A stretch of 64,000 nucleotides of DNA from Chamaecyparis obtusa. Its lineage: Eukaryota; Streptophyta; Pinopsida; Cupressales; Cupressaceae. Below are positions 33,381 to 46,436 of the stretch, one piece after another. Location: positions 62,001 to 126,000 of the forward strand of contig BSBK01004091.1 of assembly GCA_027943335.1 (NCBI GenBank), read 5' to 3'. Each line of letters starts with the position of its first letter. Position 1 is the stretch's first letter. Position numbers and translations under genes: made by a program. The notes under the pieces were generated by a model. It was not told the DNA's origin. It searched no databases and saw only the letters and a program-made list of their open reading frames with translations.

Positions 33381-34264
33381 AACCTATTCTTTTACCTTAT
33401 CATTCTTACTCTTTGCATTTACTCTCCTCATCTCTAAAAAGTCATGTAGACGTTGTTGGAAAGTTCTAGGTAGGGTACTGAGAGGGGGGAGTGAATCAGT
33501 ACCGCTAAGATTTTACACTTATTCAAATTTCTAAACATAAATTGATAGCCAATAATTTAATTTACTTATACCGATAACTACGTTTTCTTTTACTAATAGC
33601 TACTATAATATTTAACCGATAACTGATTACATGCAACTTAAACATACAACACATAAACATTCAAACACTTAACGTGCAACATTTTAGTTTCATAGAAAAC
33701 CCTTGTTCGGAGGGAAAAAATGCAGTGGGGATGGTACGCACAACACATCACTGTAATAATAAGGTGCCCAATTAGGAGCTTACATTAATGCTATTTTCGG
33801 AATGACTTCACCCTGTTAGGAGTGTCTAATACCTTGTTAGGAGTATTGAAAGTCATGTTAAAGACTACTTTTTAAACATATTTTATCCCACTTATACAAT
33901 GTTCACCCTCTTAAAGTATTTACAATAAGTTCCTAAATAGAAATTCTAAGTCTAATTAGAGACTCCCCGGTTACACGATTTCACAATCTTGATGCTAAAC
34001 TGTTAGGAATAAATCAACAAGAAATTTGACTTGTAGATGCTTTCTCCAAAACTTTATTCAAGATCTCATTTCTCTCTTCTTCTGATTTAATCTTCTTTTG
34101 ATCTCTAATCCTTTGATCTTTTATGATAGTATCAATCTATAGTGCCCTTCACTTCAATCCACCTCCTCTGATTTGTATATCTATCTGCATGTATCTCTCT
34201 CTTTCTTTCTCTTTTCCTCTGATCACCTCTTATAGTTGCTTTCCTTGATTAGGGTTTCTTGGTC
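33321..34264. other. Pyrimidine-rich repeat block, copy 2
   Basis: Counterpart of 11933-12876. No gene. It ends at the filler junction. Confidence 0.5.
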
Positions 34265-34295
34265 GAGTCATGAGTCGTAATGAATCGTAATGAAT
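34265..34295. other. Templated filler at a deletion junction, copy 2
   Basis: 31 bp replace the 1,661 bp of copy 1. With the preceding GGTC, its first 21 bases repeat the sequence at 34325-34349 (starting GGTCGAGTCATGAGTCG), and CGTAATGAAT is then copied a second time. This is the signature of microhomology-primed, template-copying end joining. Confidence 0.85.
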
Positions 34296-36617
34296 AAAAT
34301 ATTATCTCTACAGAGGAAGTCAAGGTCGAGTCATGAGTCGTAATGAATATAAATGAGAATTCTATTGAAGCAATTGCATTTTTTAATAAAATAGAGATCT
34401 CAAATAGATCTTCATCCATTGAAGGTGTGCTTTTCTTCTTAGGGTTTTAAACATTTACATTCTTTCTTTTTAAATTTTATTTTCCTATTAGGGCTTCAAT
34501 ATTTTAAATTCAGATTTTAGATTTTTAGATCTTATTCTTTATCGATTATTATTTTTGAAATTTCAGCTGAGATCTCATCTATGATACCATACCTTCTAAA
34601 CAATTGAGCCATTGTAGGTTTTACAGAGCTCTCTCTTGAATATAGATTTAATTTTTTCTACAAAAAATTAGTGTATCGGTTGAAAAATTATAGAAAGAAA
34701 TAGGCACTTTAAAATATCAGCTAATATACTAACTATTCCATTAGATTTGTGTATCATAAATACTTGTTTAATCTTAGAAGCTCACAATAATAATCTAGAA
34801 AAATAAAAAATAGAGTATAAATTGTTTTTTGTCTCTGTCATTCTGAAAATAGAGTATACTCTTTCAAAATAGAGCATTTAGTTTTCTTTTCATGGTGATC
34901 ATCAAGGGGGTTAAATTTATGTTATATTGTTGTTTTTACTCTTTCGGGTTTCTCTTTTGCTATTGGTTTCCCTATGATTTTATAAAATATACAGGTTTGA
35001 GTGCCAATGAATAGGGTTAGGATTCACTATATTGTCTACTAGATTATCTGATACATGGTCATCACTAGTCTCTTTCTCTTCAAAAGATTGCCCGTCCTCG
35101 AAAATTGTTGAATGAATAACTACTCTTTTCTTTCTTTATTTATTTTCCTTTAGAATTATTATCAAATTCACAATGATGTATTCCGAAACAATGTAAATCT
35201 ACGGATCTATTTTAGTGGTGTGTTCATATGATGCATTTATTTTGTAGTTGCTTGTAAATCCAACATATATAATAATATAGCCAATAGTTTCAGTGGAGGA
35301 AGTCTCTATGTATACACTAATAAACTATAACGATATTTTTAATATCTAAATACATACAAATAATATGATATTTAACATTAACTTTCGATGGCATTCGAGA
35401 TGTTAGAACATGTTTAGAGAAATGAAGAAGTTTTAAATCCTTATTGCATAAATAATCTGAGGTTACTAAAACTTCTTGGTAGACTCAACATTCTGTAGAT
35501 TTATACAACACCAATAGGAATTTAAGGATTTTTGTTTGTGACTAAGTCCTTTTTTCACCCTTTTCTTTTTAAAAGTACAAACTGTTAATAACTTACTAAT
35601 CATGCAAATACAATTGACCATGTAAATCACATTCACATTCATTTCCATGTGTTCTTATAATTAGTTTAGATTTAAATCATTTATAGTGAATACTAAATGT
35701 TGTAGATGATGCAACTTTAGCTCCTTCTTTCATGGATATGAACTATTTATTGGTGGTAACAAACTCTATCTGTATTCATCCTTAATGCTATTTTATTTCT
35801 AAGCTCGAGGGACTTTTGTAGAATAGTCCTGTGAAATAATTCCAATTTTTTTTTTCTATTGACATGTATGTGTGCTACAATGTTGTGCTTAGTTGTCTTT
35901 TCAAATCTACGTGATTATTTTATAGTAGAAATGTGACTGGCTATAGGTGGAGAAGTTGCGAAAAAAAATAGAAGCTGAATTTCCTGGTATAAAATTACTG
36001 TTGAATTGAAAATATTTTCTATTTTTCAGATTTCAAAAAGAAGAGCTGCATTCATAAGGCGAGAGTCATATTATGAAATTTTAACTAGTGTATTTCACCA
36101 CTGCAAGCAAATAAAAAAAATGTGTTACTACCATTTGTCGGGACCATAGCTTTTGGATGTTCATCAAATCAAACAATGAGCTTTGTAATTTGAAACAGAT
36201 AGTTCATCAGAGTAAATCATGACCTTCGTAATTTTTTCATTGTTTATGTTAAAATAGTTATTGAGTATTTTTTTCATTACCATTTTACATGCAAATTACT
36301 TCGAAAGTTTGAGGTTTTAATGCACATTTACTTTTACATTATCTCATTGTTGATTGTTTAACATAAAATTTCTTCATATTTTCTTATTAAAATTTTCAAT
36401 AGATTCTTTTACTTTCAAATTTGACTGTGAATGTTGGGGTAAGTTTGTAACTTGGCAGTCTAAATATTATGTCCTTATTTCTTTGTACAGATTGTTGTAA
36501 ATCTATTATGATAAGTAGGCCAAGAAGCCACATTTGCTCTTGTGTATATCCAATCTAATTAAAACTTTCAATTCTAAATCTTTCCCCCAGTTCTTCAACT
36601 TGGACTGCTAAATTTAT

Positions 36618-37019
36618 GTGCTGGAACTTTCATCCCAGCTTAGTTTGCTAGTTGTTCAGTTTGTCATTTTTTATTTTCACATCGACAACACGAATGTGTT
36701 GAACATGTCCATGGATATTTCTTTGTTACATGCTATAATATTTTCTTACCGTGAGGCACATCATGTCAATTATACCATAGTCGGTCATAAATTGCACCTT
36801 AATAATTCCTTATATGGTGATTACAAGCTTCTCAATTTTACTTGGTTTGAGAAACCAGTTATACCTCTTGGCAATGTGAATTCTTTTCTACCATCCAATT
36901 ATTTTAAATATAGATTTTTCATGTTCCAAAATTTTCAATTTGTGGAATGGAAAATGCCAAACTTGAAAAATGTCCAATTAGAGTATAAATATGATAGAAT
37001 AAAAAAAGATTATTTGTAA
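36618..37019 (+). CDS. Hypothetical 133-codon frame, copy 2
   Basis: Identical protein to 16860-17261. No recognised domain. Confidence 0.25.
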   Translation: MLELSSQLSLLVVQFVIFYFHIDNTNVLNMSMDISLLHAIIFSYREAHHVNYTIVGHKLHLNNSLYGDYKLLNFTWFEKPVIPLGNVNSFLPSNYFKYRFFMFQNFQFVEWKMPNLKNVQLEYKYDRIKKDYL

Positions 37020-39804
37020 TCTATTTCAAAATTAAATAATCATAATATAGAACTAGAAAAAAACTAATTTAATATTGTGCATCATAATTAAGTCACTTAA
37101 ACTTGAAAACCCTGCTTGGAAGATGCTCTTTGGGGCAAGTTTGTGTAGAACAAAATGATTCTTACAGGAATAAAAACTTAATTATAATCTGAATTGTCTA
37201 GTTTTATGGATTATAATATCTATGGAAATCTTGTGGTGTTCATTTAGTAATGTTTAACAGGTTTTTAAGAGCTATTCCCTTGAGTTATATTCTTAATTGC
37301 AATCTTTTGTCTTATATTCCCATTTGTGCTCTAATTACAATGCCAATGATGAGGTACAATATCATCCATGTGTAATGGGGTAAAATAATTTATTAGAGCA
37401 TAGATCGCTTGGCTTCTAACAAGTAGATTGTTGACATTTTCCTGTGTGTTTCGATGCCTTGTGTCCTGAGATAATATGTCTGGTTTAAAAGTCTCATGTT
37501 GGTTGTGAGCTAACGGGATCCCTTGGGGACATGGTAAGAAAAGGATGATCTATTCTAGCTACTTCAACTCTTATAAGAATGCATATTCCATTGTTTTAGT
37601 TTCTTAAAGGTTGTGTCCCATAAAGTTGAAACATAATAGTTTATAAATAAAGGAAAATTTTCCAAACCAAAAATGAAGTATAGTTCCTTTTATTTGCTAA
37701 AATTGTTATCAGAATCATACATAGTGAAACATTACAAAGACATGTCAAACTATTCTCTATATAGGTCTAACATTTTGTTAAATTGTAGAAGGATTATCTA
37801 ATGGCATTATCTTTTAATTCAAAGTTATTTACATTTTCATGGAACTAACAAAAATAGATAATGGGACATTGTACATGAATACAGGGTTCCGTTTTAATCA
37901 GCATGGTATTTCATAAAATAATTTTTTTCTTTTTCTGTACTCATTTACCATCATGAGAGAAGGGAGGTGATGATATTAGAAGGATTTGTTTGATATCATA
38001 GATATCATAAAAAAGACACACTTTTGACAACATGACAAGATTTTGGCACCAAAAATTCCATAAAGTATTTTGAAGCATAAGTAAGTCTCAATTATGTAAG
38101 TTTATACTCTTTAATGCACCAATAGAAGCAAGTGGATATTTTATTTTATACTCATCAATTTTAAACTTGAAATCCCTATATGTATATCTACTATGCAATA
38201 GATTTTACATGAAGTTATTAGATCTGTAATATATAGTGACAACGAAGAATAGGAAAATAAAAGTTACAAAGATCTACTCTATTATTAGGTCAATTGTATA
38301 TTAGGAAATGATAAAGTTACAAAGAAGAGAGGAAACACATCGGCCTTTTTAATTGTGATTGTTTATATATTTGGAATTTTTTAAGTCGTTGATGGGAAAG
38401 GATTATGGAACTAGATGTTTGATGGTGTCCTGGTGCTCGTGAAGTTTATGATCCATTGCTCATCCACACAAATATCAAACCTGTACAATATACCTTTACT
38501 TTCATGGGCCATCACTTTTAATTCATAATTGTCCACAACATGGTTGATGTCATTGCCTAAAAAAATTCTATATTGAACCCATTTTCCTAATAGAACTTAA
38601 TGACTTTTGTTCTCAGATAGTCACTCCAAACTTCCAATTCCTTATTTACCACACTATCTGAATAATGATATTTATATGTCGGTATAGTCTAATAATAAAT
38701 CACTATCATTACTTATATGATACAAGAAATATCTTACCAATTTAGACTTTCACAATGCTGTTAAAATCCTTTAACTTTAAATTCAGGCCCATGCTGCAGG
38801 GAGCATCTCCAGCTCCTTTATAATTTTTTCCATACCAATTATTTGGGGAGCCTGGTGAAGGTATTTCTAAAGATTTATCTTTGAAAGATGAGTTTGAAAC
38901 TTGTTCTCATGGGAGATCATGAAGACCAAATCTCCCATGAAATCCACCATCTTCATTTAATCAACCGATAGCAACTGTCATAAATTCCATATCTGGAATT
39001 GGAAAATGGTAACTAGGAAGTCGTAATGGGAAGCTTGCATTTAAAGGTTATTTTACATTAAGTTTTAAAGAGCTATAGAGTTCAATTTGGAGATGTACTC
39101 TTATTCAAATTTTTATGTGATTTGTTAGAAATCTCTCACATTTTGATTTGAGGTTTTTTGGAAGAATGAAGTTCAATGGTTTTTGGTTTCTCTATATTTG
39201 TGTAACTAGCTTTCTATACCACATGTTATGCATGATGGTGACTATTCTTTAAATGGATTTAAATCATAGACAAGATCTGGTAGGGTTCACTTTTTTCCTA
39301 GATTGTCCTTTGGATTTTAGCAAATATATATTGGATTTAGGGTTTAATCTTTTCTTGTTGACTCTCATATATGAAGGAATGATAATTTCTTTTATTTTCT
39401 ATTTTCTCTTTGTGTAATGTAGGTGGGTCTCATTTTCTAGTTCTCTACTAAAAATTGTAGGGTTTTCCTTATTTGTTGATTCTCACCTATTTTGGGCATT
39501 TGCATGTAGCTACTTTGAAATCTCCACAGGTTTTGGTGGTTTATTCTTAGAAACATCTTTATCACAGTGGCTAGGGTGTGGAAAGTTATAGAAACTTATG
39601 TAGGTGATAATGAGAAAAGCCTCATTAGAGGTGTTTGAAACATGGGATTTCAATATTGAGACAAATAAGGAAGTGCTTCAGAAAAGGTGTGTTCTTGTTA
39701 TTTTGAAACCTTCACAAACACTTGTTTTTGCTAACTATCCTTTGATATTGTCAAATTTATATAATTAAACAAAATGAATATGAATTTTGTTTATATGTTT
39801 TCAG

Positions 39805-39908
39805 TGTCTCCAAACAAGAGAGTGACAACGAAATACTGAGAGATATTCAAGAAATTATCTGGAAAATTACATCTAACATCACCCATCTGTCACGTCTTCA
39901 TGAGCCAT
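39805..39908 (+). pseudogene. Candidate captured exon, copy 2
   Basis: Same 104-bp exon-like segment with acceptor and donor as 20047-20150. Confidence 0.4.
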
Positions 39909-41033
39909 GTAAGTACACATCTCATTGATTTTGTCTTAACATTTTGAACTTAGTTATAATGATTTTAAGTGCCAATCATATCCACAACAGATTGGCCCTA
40001 AGGAAACATAGCATACTCATCCACTTTAATTAAAAATAATGGCAATATTTGAATTAAATTGAAACTAGATATTTGGTTCCTCACTTGTGGGCATTAATAT
40101 TTGAATTGAATTGAAAGAGATAAAATATAGATGGTACTCTTGTCAAATATCTGCTAGGAGTTTAGAATAGCGTAGATAATTACTAATGTTTTCTAGCTCT
40201 ATATTGAACTAATGTCACTTTCTTTGTTGTGGGCATGTTTTATACTTTCCTACACATACATGGTTTGCCACTCCCAGTAATTTGGTTGTAAACTAATGCT
40301 AGATTGATAAAACTAGTTGAAATAGTGAAGTTGGATTCTTTTGACACTAAGGCAAGGGCTTTTATCTCTTAATTTTGAAATGTCCAAACCAATGATAAAA
40401 GACAAAAATAGAGAATAGACACAATTTCATCTTCGAATCAACAGTCAGTTAATTTTAAAAATGCAATCACAAGTAGAGTCTGCTTGGAGAATTGGAGACT
40501 TAGTTTCCACATAATTGGTATTCATGTTAGAAGGCACAAATATTGAACACATACAATTTTAGCATGCGCGGGATAGAGGATTTATCAGATGGAGGTTTGA
40601 ATGTTAAAGGACTGCTATAACAGTGCATCCAATAATCCTAGCCTCTCATTACATCGGCATACCTTAGATGTAGGTATGATACATGTAGATCATATATGTA
40701 TTTGCAATCGCAGTAGTATAAACGCATAGTATTCTCTATATGAAGTGTATGTTGTTGTGAAGCACAAAATTACAGAGTATGTACATGGGTGATACCAATT
40801 CCACTATAGGGTACTCTGTTGATCTTAAATTATTTAATTAAAATATAAAAAATGTTCAAGGGAAAAACTTCATTATGACGGTGCATGAGGTAAGCTTCAA
40901 AGTCTATTTGTTTCTCTTGTACAAATAATTTAAGTTGTATTTACCGTTTATTGTTATACAACAACTTAATTTATGATTTTATTTTGTCTCTGTAGTGAGA
41001 CCTAAGATTATGAATGAAATAATAATTCTTTAA

Positions 41034-41105
41034 AGGGTGTTAGCTCAATGGAAGAGCGCCTCGTTTACAAGCAGGAGGATGGTGGTTCGATTCCATCATG
41101 CCTTA
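41034..41105 (+). tRNA. tRNA-Val(UAC)-like sequence, probable pseudogene, copy 2
   Basis: Identical to 21276-21347, with the same two anticodon-stem mismatches. Confidence 0.6.
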
Positions 41106-41406
41106 ATATTAATTAATCAATCATATCGTAATATATGTTTAATAATAAATCGACTTATTTGAAGAGTGAGATATTTTAAAAATTCATTATTTTATATCGT
41201 CTTTAGATATGTCTCTGTAGAGACACGCATAAAATTTTCTTTCTAGATACATTAACAATGGTGTTTTATATTGTCTCATAGAGATAATTTTTTTAAGACA
41301 CTCGGTTAAAGACAATACACACATTTTATTTTGTCTCAAGTTAAGAAAATTTACTCAAAAATTCTCTCAAGTATTGCCTTAAACCCCTCCTATATGTAGC
41401 TTAGTT

Positions 41407-41517
41407 AAAGCGGTGCTCACATTGGACGAGGCTTATCCTTTGCCTCTATTCCCCGGTATGCTCGATAAACTCCCCAAGATCGTCAAGCCAATAGTGTGCT
41501 GGCCTCAACAACAAAAT
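41407..41517 (+). pseudogene. Fragment C of the At4g22030-like gene, copy 2
   Basis: Identical to 21649-21759. Fragments A and B, its former left neighbours, are deleted in this copy. Confidence 0.9.
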
Positions 41518-43860
41518 TCCCCATGTATTTAACGAGTTGGATTTAATTAATTCATGTCAAGGATAATTAATAGAAATTTTGGTCAATTAATGAGATTTTT
41601 TATTTTGATTATTTATGCCAATTATCGATAATCAGACTGGCATTATTGAGGACTTGGCCTTGAGTTAGCGAAAATAGGGCCTTTGGTTCTATTAGTCCAT
41701 TTTAGTCTGATTACAATAGAAAACTAACCTAATACATAAATCCCTGTAATGATTAGCCCAAAGAAGTTTGGACGCAGTACAATCCCCTATCTACTAATTG
41801 CTATAATTTTCCTGGTGATGTTGTTGAACTATATATTCTTATTTGTGACAAATTTGTTCAAACCTAGTGTCATGTTTTTATTCGAATTGATGTAATAAAG
41901 GGGAGATATTTGAGTTTGTATTTCATTCTATAGGGTATACATTAGTAGAAATATATATCTAGCCTTCTAGTAAATAAATAAATTTAATCATTATAAATAA
42001 TTTCATCAGTGTTTCGTTTCTCTTATCATTATCTATAGGAAAAACAAAACAACCAACGTGATCCCCGATTTAATTTTAATTTAGTACGTAAAAATGAAAA
42101 GTTCTAAAACGATTGGAGATGAGACATAAACATGTAAATGGAAAGAGAAGGATAAGCATCACTTACATCATTACTCATTTTATTTTGTTAGCATGTGATA
42201 ATTCTAGTATTTGATGTGATTGATATCTAAAATTTGGAATTTATATAATGATTATATGACCAAAGTTTGTGCAACCATATACCATAATCTAAAAGCTTAA
42301 ATCATGAACTAGCAAACTCCATTTCTTCATGTATCAAGGATACTCAAACATTTTTTGACAGAGCATGGAACTTTAGATAATGCATTGTAGAATATCTACA
42401 CACAACCGTTTTTAGAAGAGCCCGACCCAAATATGAAATTGAATATCCACTAGTAAATTCCATAATATGCCCTTTTTTACAAAGAATAGCATATTCTATG
42501 TACTATTATATTCATATCATCTGTGAAATGCTTTAGAATGTTCCCATCAATAGATGAACATTCATTTATGTCCTTACATTTCTTGTCAGCCATGATTCAC
42601 TTGTCTATCATTCATACTTTTATTCTCCTCATTTCTAATTAATTCTTTCTAATGTTGATTTGATTCTATTTTAAATCTTGATTTGTTTTAAATGTATATA
42701 GTACTACTAAAGCTAATACGTACCCCAAAATGTCCATGTTTGTTACAATCACTTGCAATTTATTTCTTAAAAAATTTCAACATCATGAAGTGTAGAAAAC
42801 ACACCAAACCCTAATGCAACCTTATAACCTTCTTGGTATTCAAATTTTCTAAATCTAAATCAAGTCAAAAAATATTTGTTATTTTTCCATATGTAACAAT
42901 TTGCGTCGCAAAGGGTCCTATGGATTGAAATAGCTTAACATTACAATGCAGGTAAGTTAGAAACCAAATACCAAGTACTGTCAAACCCTAGAACATCTAG
43001 TTTGACCAATACAAAAGCACATAATAACATGCGAAAAATAATATATAACTCCAACAGCTCATTTTCAAGTATATTGAACAAATAAATAAAGTCAATTGAG
43101 TAGCATACAAAGAGTACACTATATTGCTAATAGCAACCTCCATACACATTGCATGTACGAGATGGATGATCGGTAAATATGTGAATCCTCTAATTTGTAT
43201 GCTATGTACTACTAGAAATTTCATATAACTTACACCTTTTCCGTCTAAATTGTGTTTATTTGTTGGGTTACATTTACAAGGATGAATAGTGTATAAAAGT
43301 TGTGTTTGACTATAGAACTTGACAAAGAATATTGTATATTGCTACTAGCGAGCTCCATAGATATCGCATATATGAAATGGACGATTGGTTAATCTTTGAG
43401 TTCTCTAATTTGTGTTCTTTGTAATACTATAAATCACATATGACTTACAACTTTTCTGTGTAAACTTGGCTTCTTTGATGGGTTATTTTTAGGATGATGG
43501 ATAGTGTATAAAGGTCGTGTCTCGATATAAAATATGTCAAATGACTAAAATCCTTTTCAATTACATCTGTACAAGATACATTCCATATTATTGACCTTCA
43601 ATTCATTCATTCTAGTTCAGTTTTGGAGTTGGATCCAAGATTGTACATATTAACTAGTTTTATTTAGTAGCGAATAGTACCCCAGCAAATCAATTATGGA
43701 TATGTTTATTTAAGTTTTGAAAGTAGTAGATACAAGAATCTTGATAATTCTATCGTAACTATACATCATTGGTTAAAGCTAACATACATTACATGCACTA
43801 AATAAATAAGCTAATAAATTACTTATTTAGTAACGCCATAGATATAATATAAATCAAGAT
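41518..43860. other. Long upstream region without a recognised gene, copy 2
   Basis: Counterpart of 21760-24100. It includes the diverged tandem duplication at 43107-43538 and an unsupported minus-strand frame (42997-43224). Confidence 0.5.
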
Positions 43861-44287
43861 TAAAAAAGAGGAGGGAGGATACAAGATGTTGAAGGATCCT
43901 TTACATGTTGCCATAGATTCTCCGTTAATATCGATGGGACATCAGATGAGAGGCCCAGGGTCTTCATTGACATGCAGACGAATAATTTGTAGAATACAAA
44001 AAAGATCGGAAACCTGTTTTGCGTAAATATGTACAGAATAAGCAGAGCACTTTTGAAAACGGCGGACGCCGAAACAAGAAAGGCGGTTATATGTTGCGGA
44101 TAGAACTAGATCTACACAAGTTCATATACCCTACCCGAGGAATACGAATGAAAGCAAATTTGTAAGGAGGCCGAGTCAAATTGACTGGTGAAGATGGCAA
44201 TCGGGGTTGGGCTCGTTCAACTCCAACGTCTCTATCGTCAACGGAAGACTGGAGACTAGAAAAGGTCCGAGGGGAGCCTAGAATCCT

Positions 44288-44295
44288 CTATAAAT
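44288..44295 (+). promoter_or_regulatory. TATA box of the At4g22030-like gene, copy 2
   Basis: CTATAAAT in the same context as 24530-24537. The promoter looks unchanged between the copies, so both genes should be driven alike. Confidence 0.7.
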
Positions 44296-44431
44296 GCCCG
44301 CCCAACATTTCCATTCTTCATTCCTCACAACTCCCATTTTCTGCACATACACATACACCTAGATCTGAGGATTGATTGTTTCCATCAAATTCACATAGGC
44401 AAGGAGAGAAACAGAACACGCAATTCAAATT

Positions 44432-45703
44432 ATGGAGGCTCTCAAGCTAACAAGAGCTCTTAAGAGCAACACGGCTTTGCACTTGCAGACAGCGACACAG
44501 AAACATGGTCATGTAGGATTACCGAATTCTGCAAATAAATCATGGCGTATAAATCTTGATCATCGTCAGATGGTTGTGGCTGCCTTGGAATATGGTCCAA
44601 CCACAACCACAACCACAAAATACCTGCAGCAGAAGCAGGTTGACTTGTTCATACGCCCGCTAACCCAGTTTCACATCCACCGAAACCCCGACATTAAAGA
44701 CAGTACAGATGATGATGAAGAGATGGTTGTGGCAAAGCTTCGTTTGGTGGCGGCAGCAGCGGCAGATCGGGCAGAAATGCACGGTGTCCTCGCACAGCAA
44801 AGAGACGGATGGAACAAACTCCTCCTCGCCTCCCTCACCAACATCACGCTCGCCGCGCTCATTCTCCAGGCTTTACCCAATAATAACACTAATAATGTCG
44901 TGGCCACACTTTTGTATGGCTTCTCCGCAGCTCTCATGTGCGGCGTCAACAGAATCCAGCCTTCGCAGCTGGCGGAGGAGCAGAGAATGGCGGCGCGGCT
45001 GTTCCGGCAGCTGAACACTGACATCCACACAAACCTTGCTCTGCCTCCCCATCTTCGGCAGGAGAAGAGTGCTCACTCCTTCCTCACCAACGCCTACAAA
45101 GCGGTGCTCGCATTGGACCAGGCTTATCCTCTGCCTCTCTTCCCCGGTATGCTCGACAAATTCCCCAAGATCGTCGAGCCAACAGTGTGGTGGCCTCAAC
45201 AACAAAATCATCAAACCCACAACCCAATTGACAACAAGAACAAGAGCATCAATGGATGGAGTGCAGAGGTGGAAACCGAGTTGAGAGGACTTTCAGAGAC
45301 GCTTAAGAGCGGTGACATTGCAGAGTTTGTGGGGTTGAGCAGCAAAGTATTGGGAGTAAACAGTGTGCTTGCAATTGCGGGGCCAGTGCTGACTGGCATT
45401 GCAGGGGCATTGAATTTGAATGGAGGCATGTTAGCGATGTCAATGGTGGCGGGCGTGTTGGGCGTGGTGGGCAACACACTGAGCCATGCAGGTCAGGTGG
45501 GAATGGTCTTCGAGATGTATAGAAACTGCGCAGGATTCTACCACTGCCTCGACTCCTCCATCTCAAACACCCTCAGCGAGGCAGATCCAGAGGCCAGAGA
45601 AAACGCAGAGCTATTCCGTTGGAGATTGGCCTTGCAGCTGGGTCGCGATCCAAATTCTCCTCTTGCAGATTCTTCCTCCAAATTTGCCGGCAAGCTTTTC
45701 TGA
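44432..45703 (+). CDS. Probable F-box protein At4g22030-like, copy 2
   Basis: The protein is identical to that of 24674-25945 and I saw no nucleotide difference. Same start, length (423 codons), conserved blocks and stop. As promoter and downstream sequence are duplicated too, this is an intact second gene rather than a pseudogene. Confidence 0.85.
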   Translation: MEALKLTRALKSNTALHLQTATQKHGHVGLPNSANKSWRINLDHRQMVVAALEYGPTTTTTTKYLQQKQVDLFIRPLTQFHIHRNPDIKDSTDDDEEMVVAKLRLVAAAAADRAEMHGVLAQQRDGWNKLLLASLTNITLAALILQALPNNNTNNVVATLLYGFSAALMCGVNRIQPSQLAEEQRMAARLFRQLNTDIHTNLALPPHLRQEKSAHSFLTNAYKAVLALDQAYPLPLFPGMLDKFPKIVEPTVWWPQQQNHQTHNPIDNKNKSINGWSAEVETELRGLSETLKSGDIAEFVGLSSKVLGVNSVLAIAGPVLTGIAGALNLNGGMLAMSMVAGVLGVVGNTLSHAGQVGMVFEMYRNCAGFYHCLDSSISNTLSEADPEARENAELFRWRLALQLGRDPNSPLADSSSKFAGKLF

Positions 45704-45881
45704 TCAATTGTTAACAGACAGACACGGCCCATTTTTTCAGGCTTCGGCCTTGTACACAGCTATACATACATTTTACATGTGATTAATCCATACAAACACT
45801 TATCCTCACTACGTGTTGCCAGATTTGTGATGCAGTTTTTCTTTTCCTAACACTCTTTTCTATGCTAACTCACCATGAAAG

Positions 45882-46316
45882 CACGTGGAACAGCTTACAC
45901 ACTACCCATGACGACGATAAAATATTTAAGTTTTATAACCAAGGATTCGTTAGAAAAACGCCATGCAAGCAAGCTTTTCTAGGTTCTAGCCTTGATGTAC
46001 ACAAGTGCAAATAAACTATGCTTCTGCTCGCCGGATTTTACCATGCACACGGTCTGGCTCCACTCCTTATTGTGGGTCCCCGTCTTGGTGGCCTCCGGTG
46101 GTTCAGGTGGCCAAGAGAACAATGCGGATGGATGGACTCTTTCAGGCCCTGAACCGGATCCTTGCCCTGGCTGAAAGGAGATTCAGGAATGGAACCAAAG
46201 AGAGGAAGAAAAATGAAACCAACCGTAAGTAAATAAGGAGAAAAGCGTTTCCGGAAAACCCAAGCTTCCAAACCACGTGCCTCCAATGTACTATAGATAG
46301 AAATTAATGTCACGTG
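45882..46316. promoter_or_regulatory. Three CACGTG motifs and AATAAA downstream of the gene, copy 2
   Basis: CACGTG at 45882-45887, 46274-46279 and 46311-46316; AATAAA at 46010-46015, as in copy 1. Confidence 0.3.
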
Positions 46317-46436
46317 ACCACTCTTTTGAATATAGTGTGGATTGCAACAAGGATTATTCATTCATTTCCTTCTTATTCTTGATTTTTGTGGCAACCAATT
46401 TTATTCCTTTCTTTTCTAAATCCATATTATTCGGTA

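Larger units (their letters stand above)
34296..41406. mobile_element. CACTA-like element, left-truncated, copy 2
   Basis: Counterpart of 14538-21648. The left terminus, its subterminal motifs and gene fragments A and B are missing because of the deletion. The right end is intact and adjoins fragment C. Lacking one end, it should no longer be mobilisable. Confidence 0.65.
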
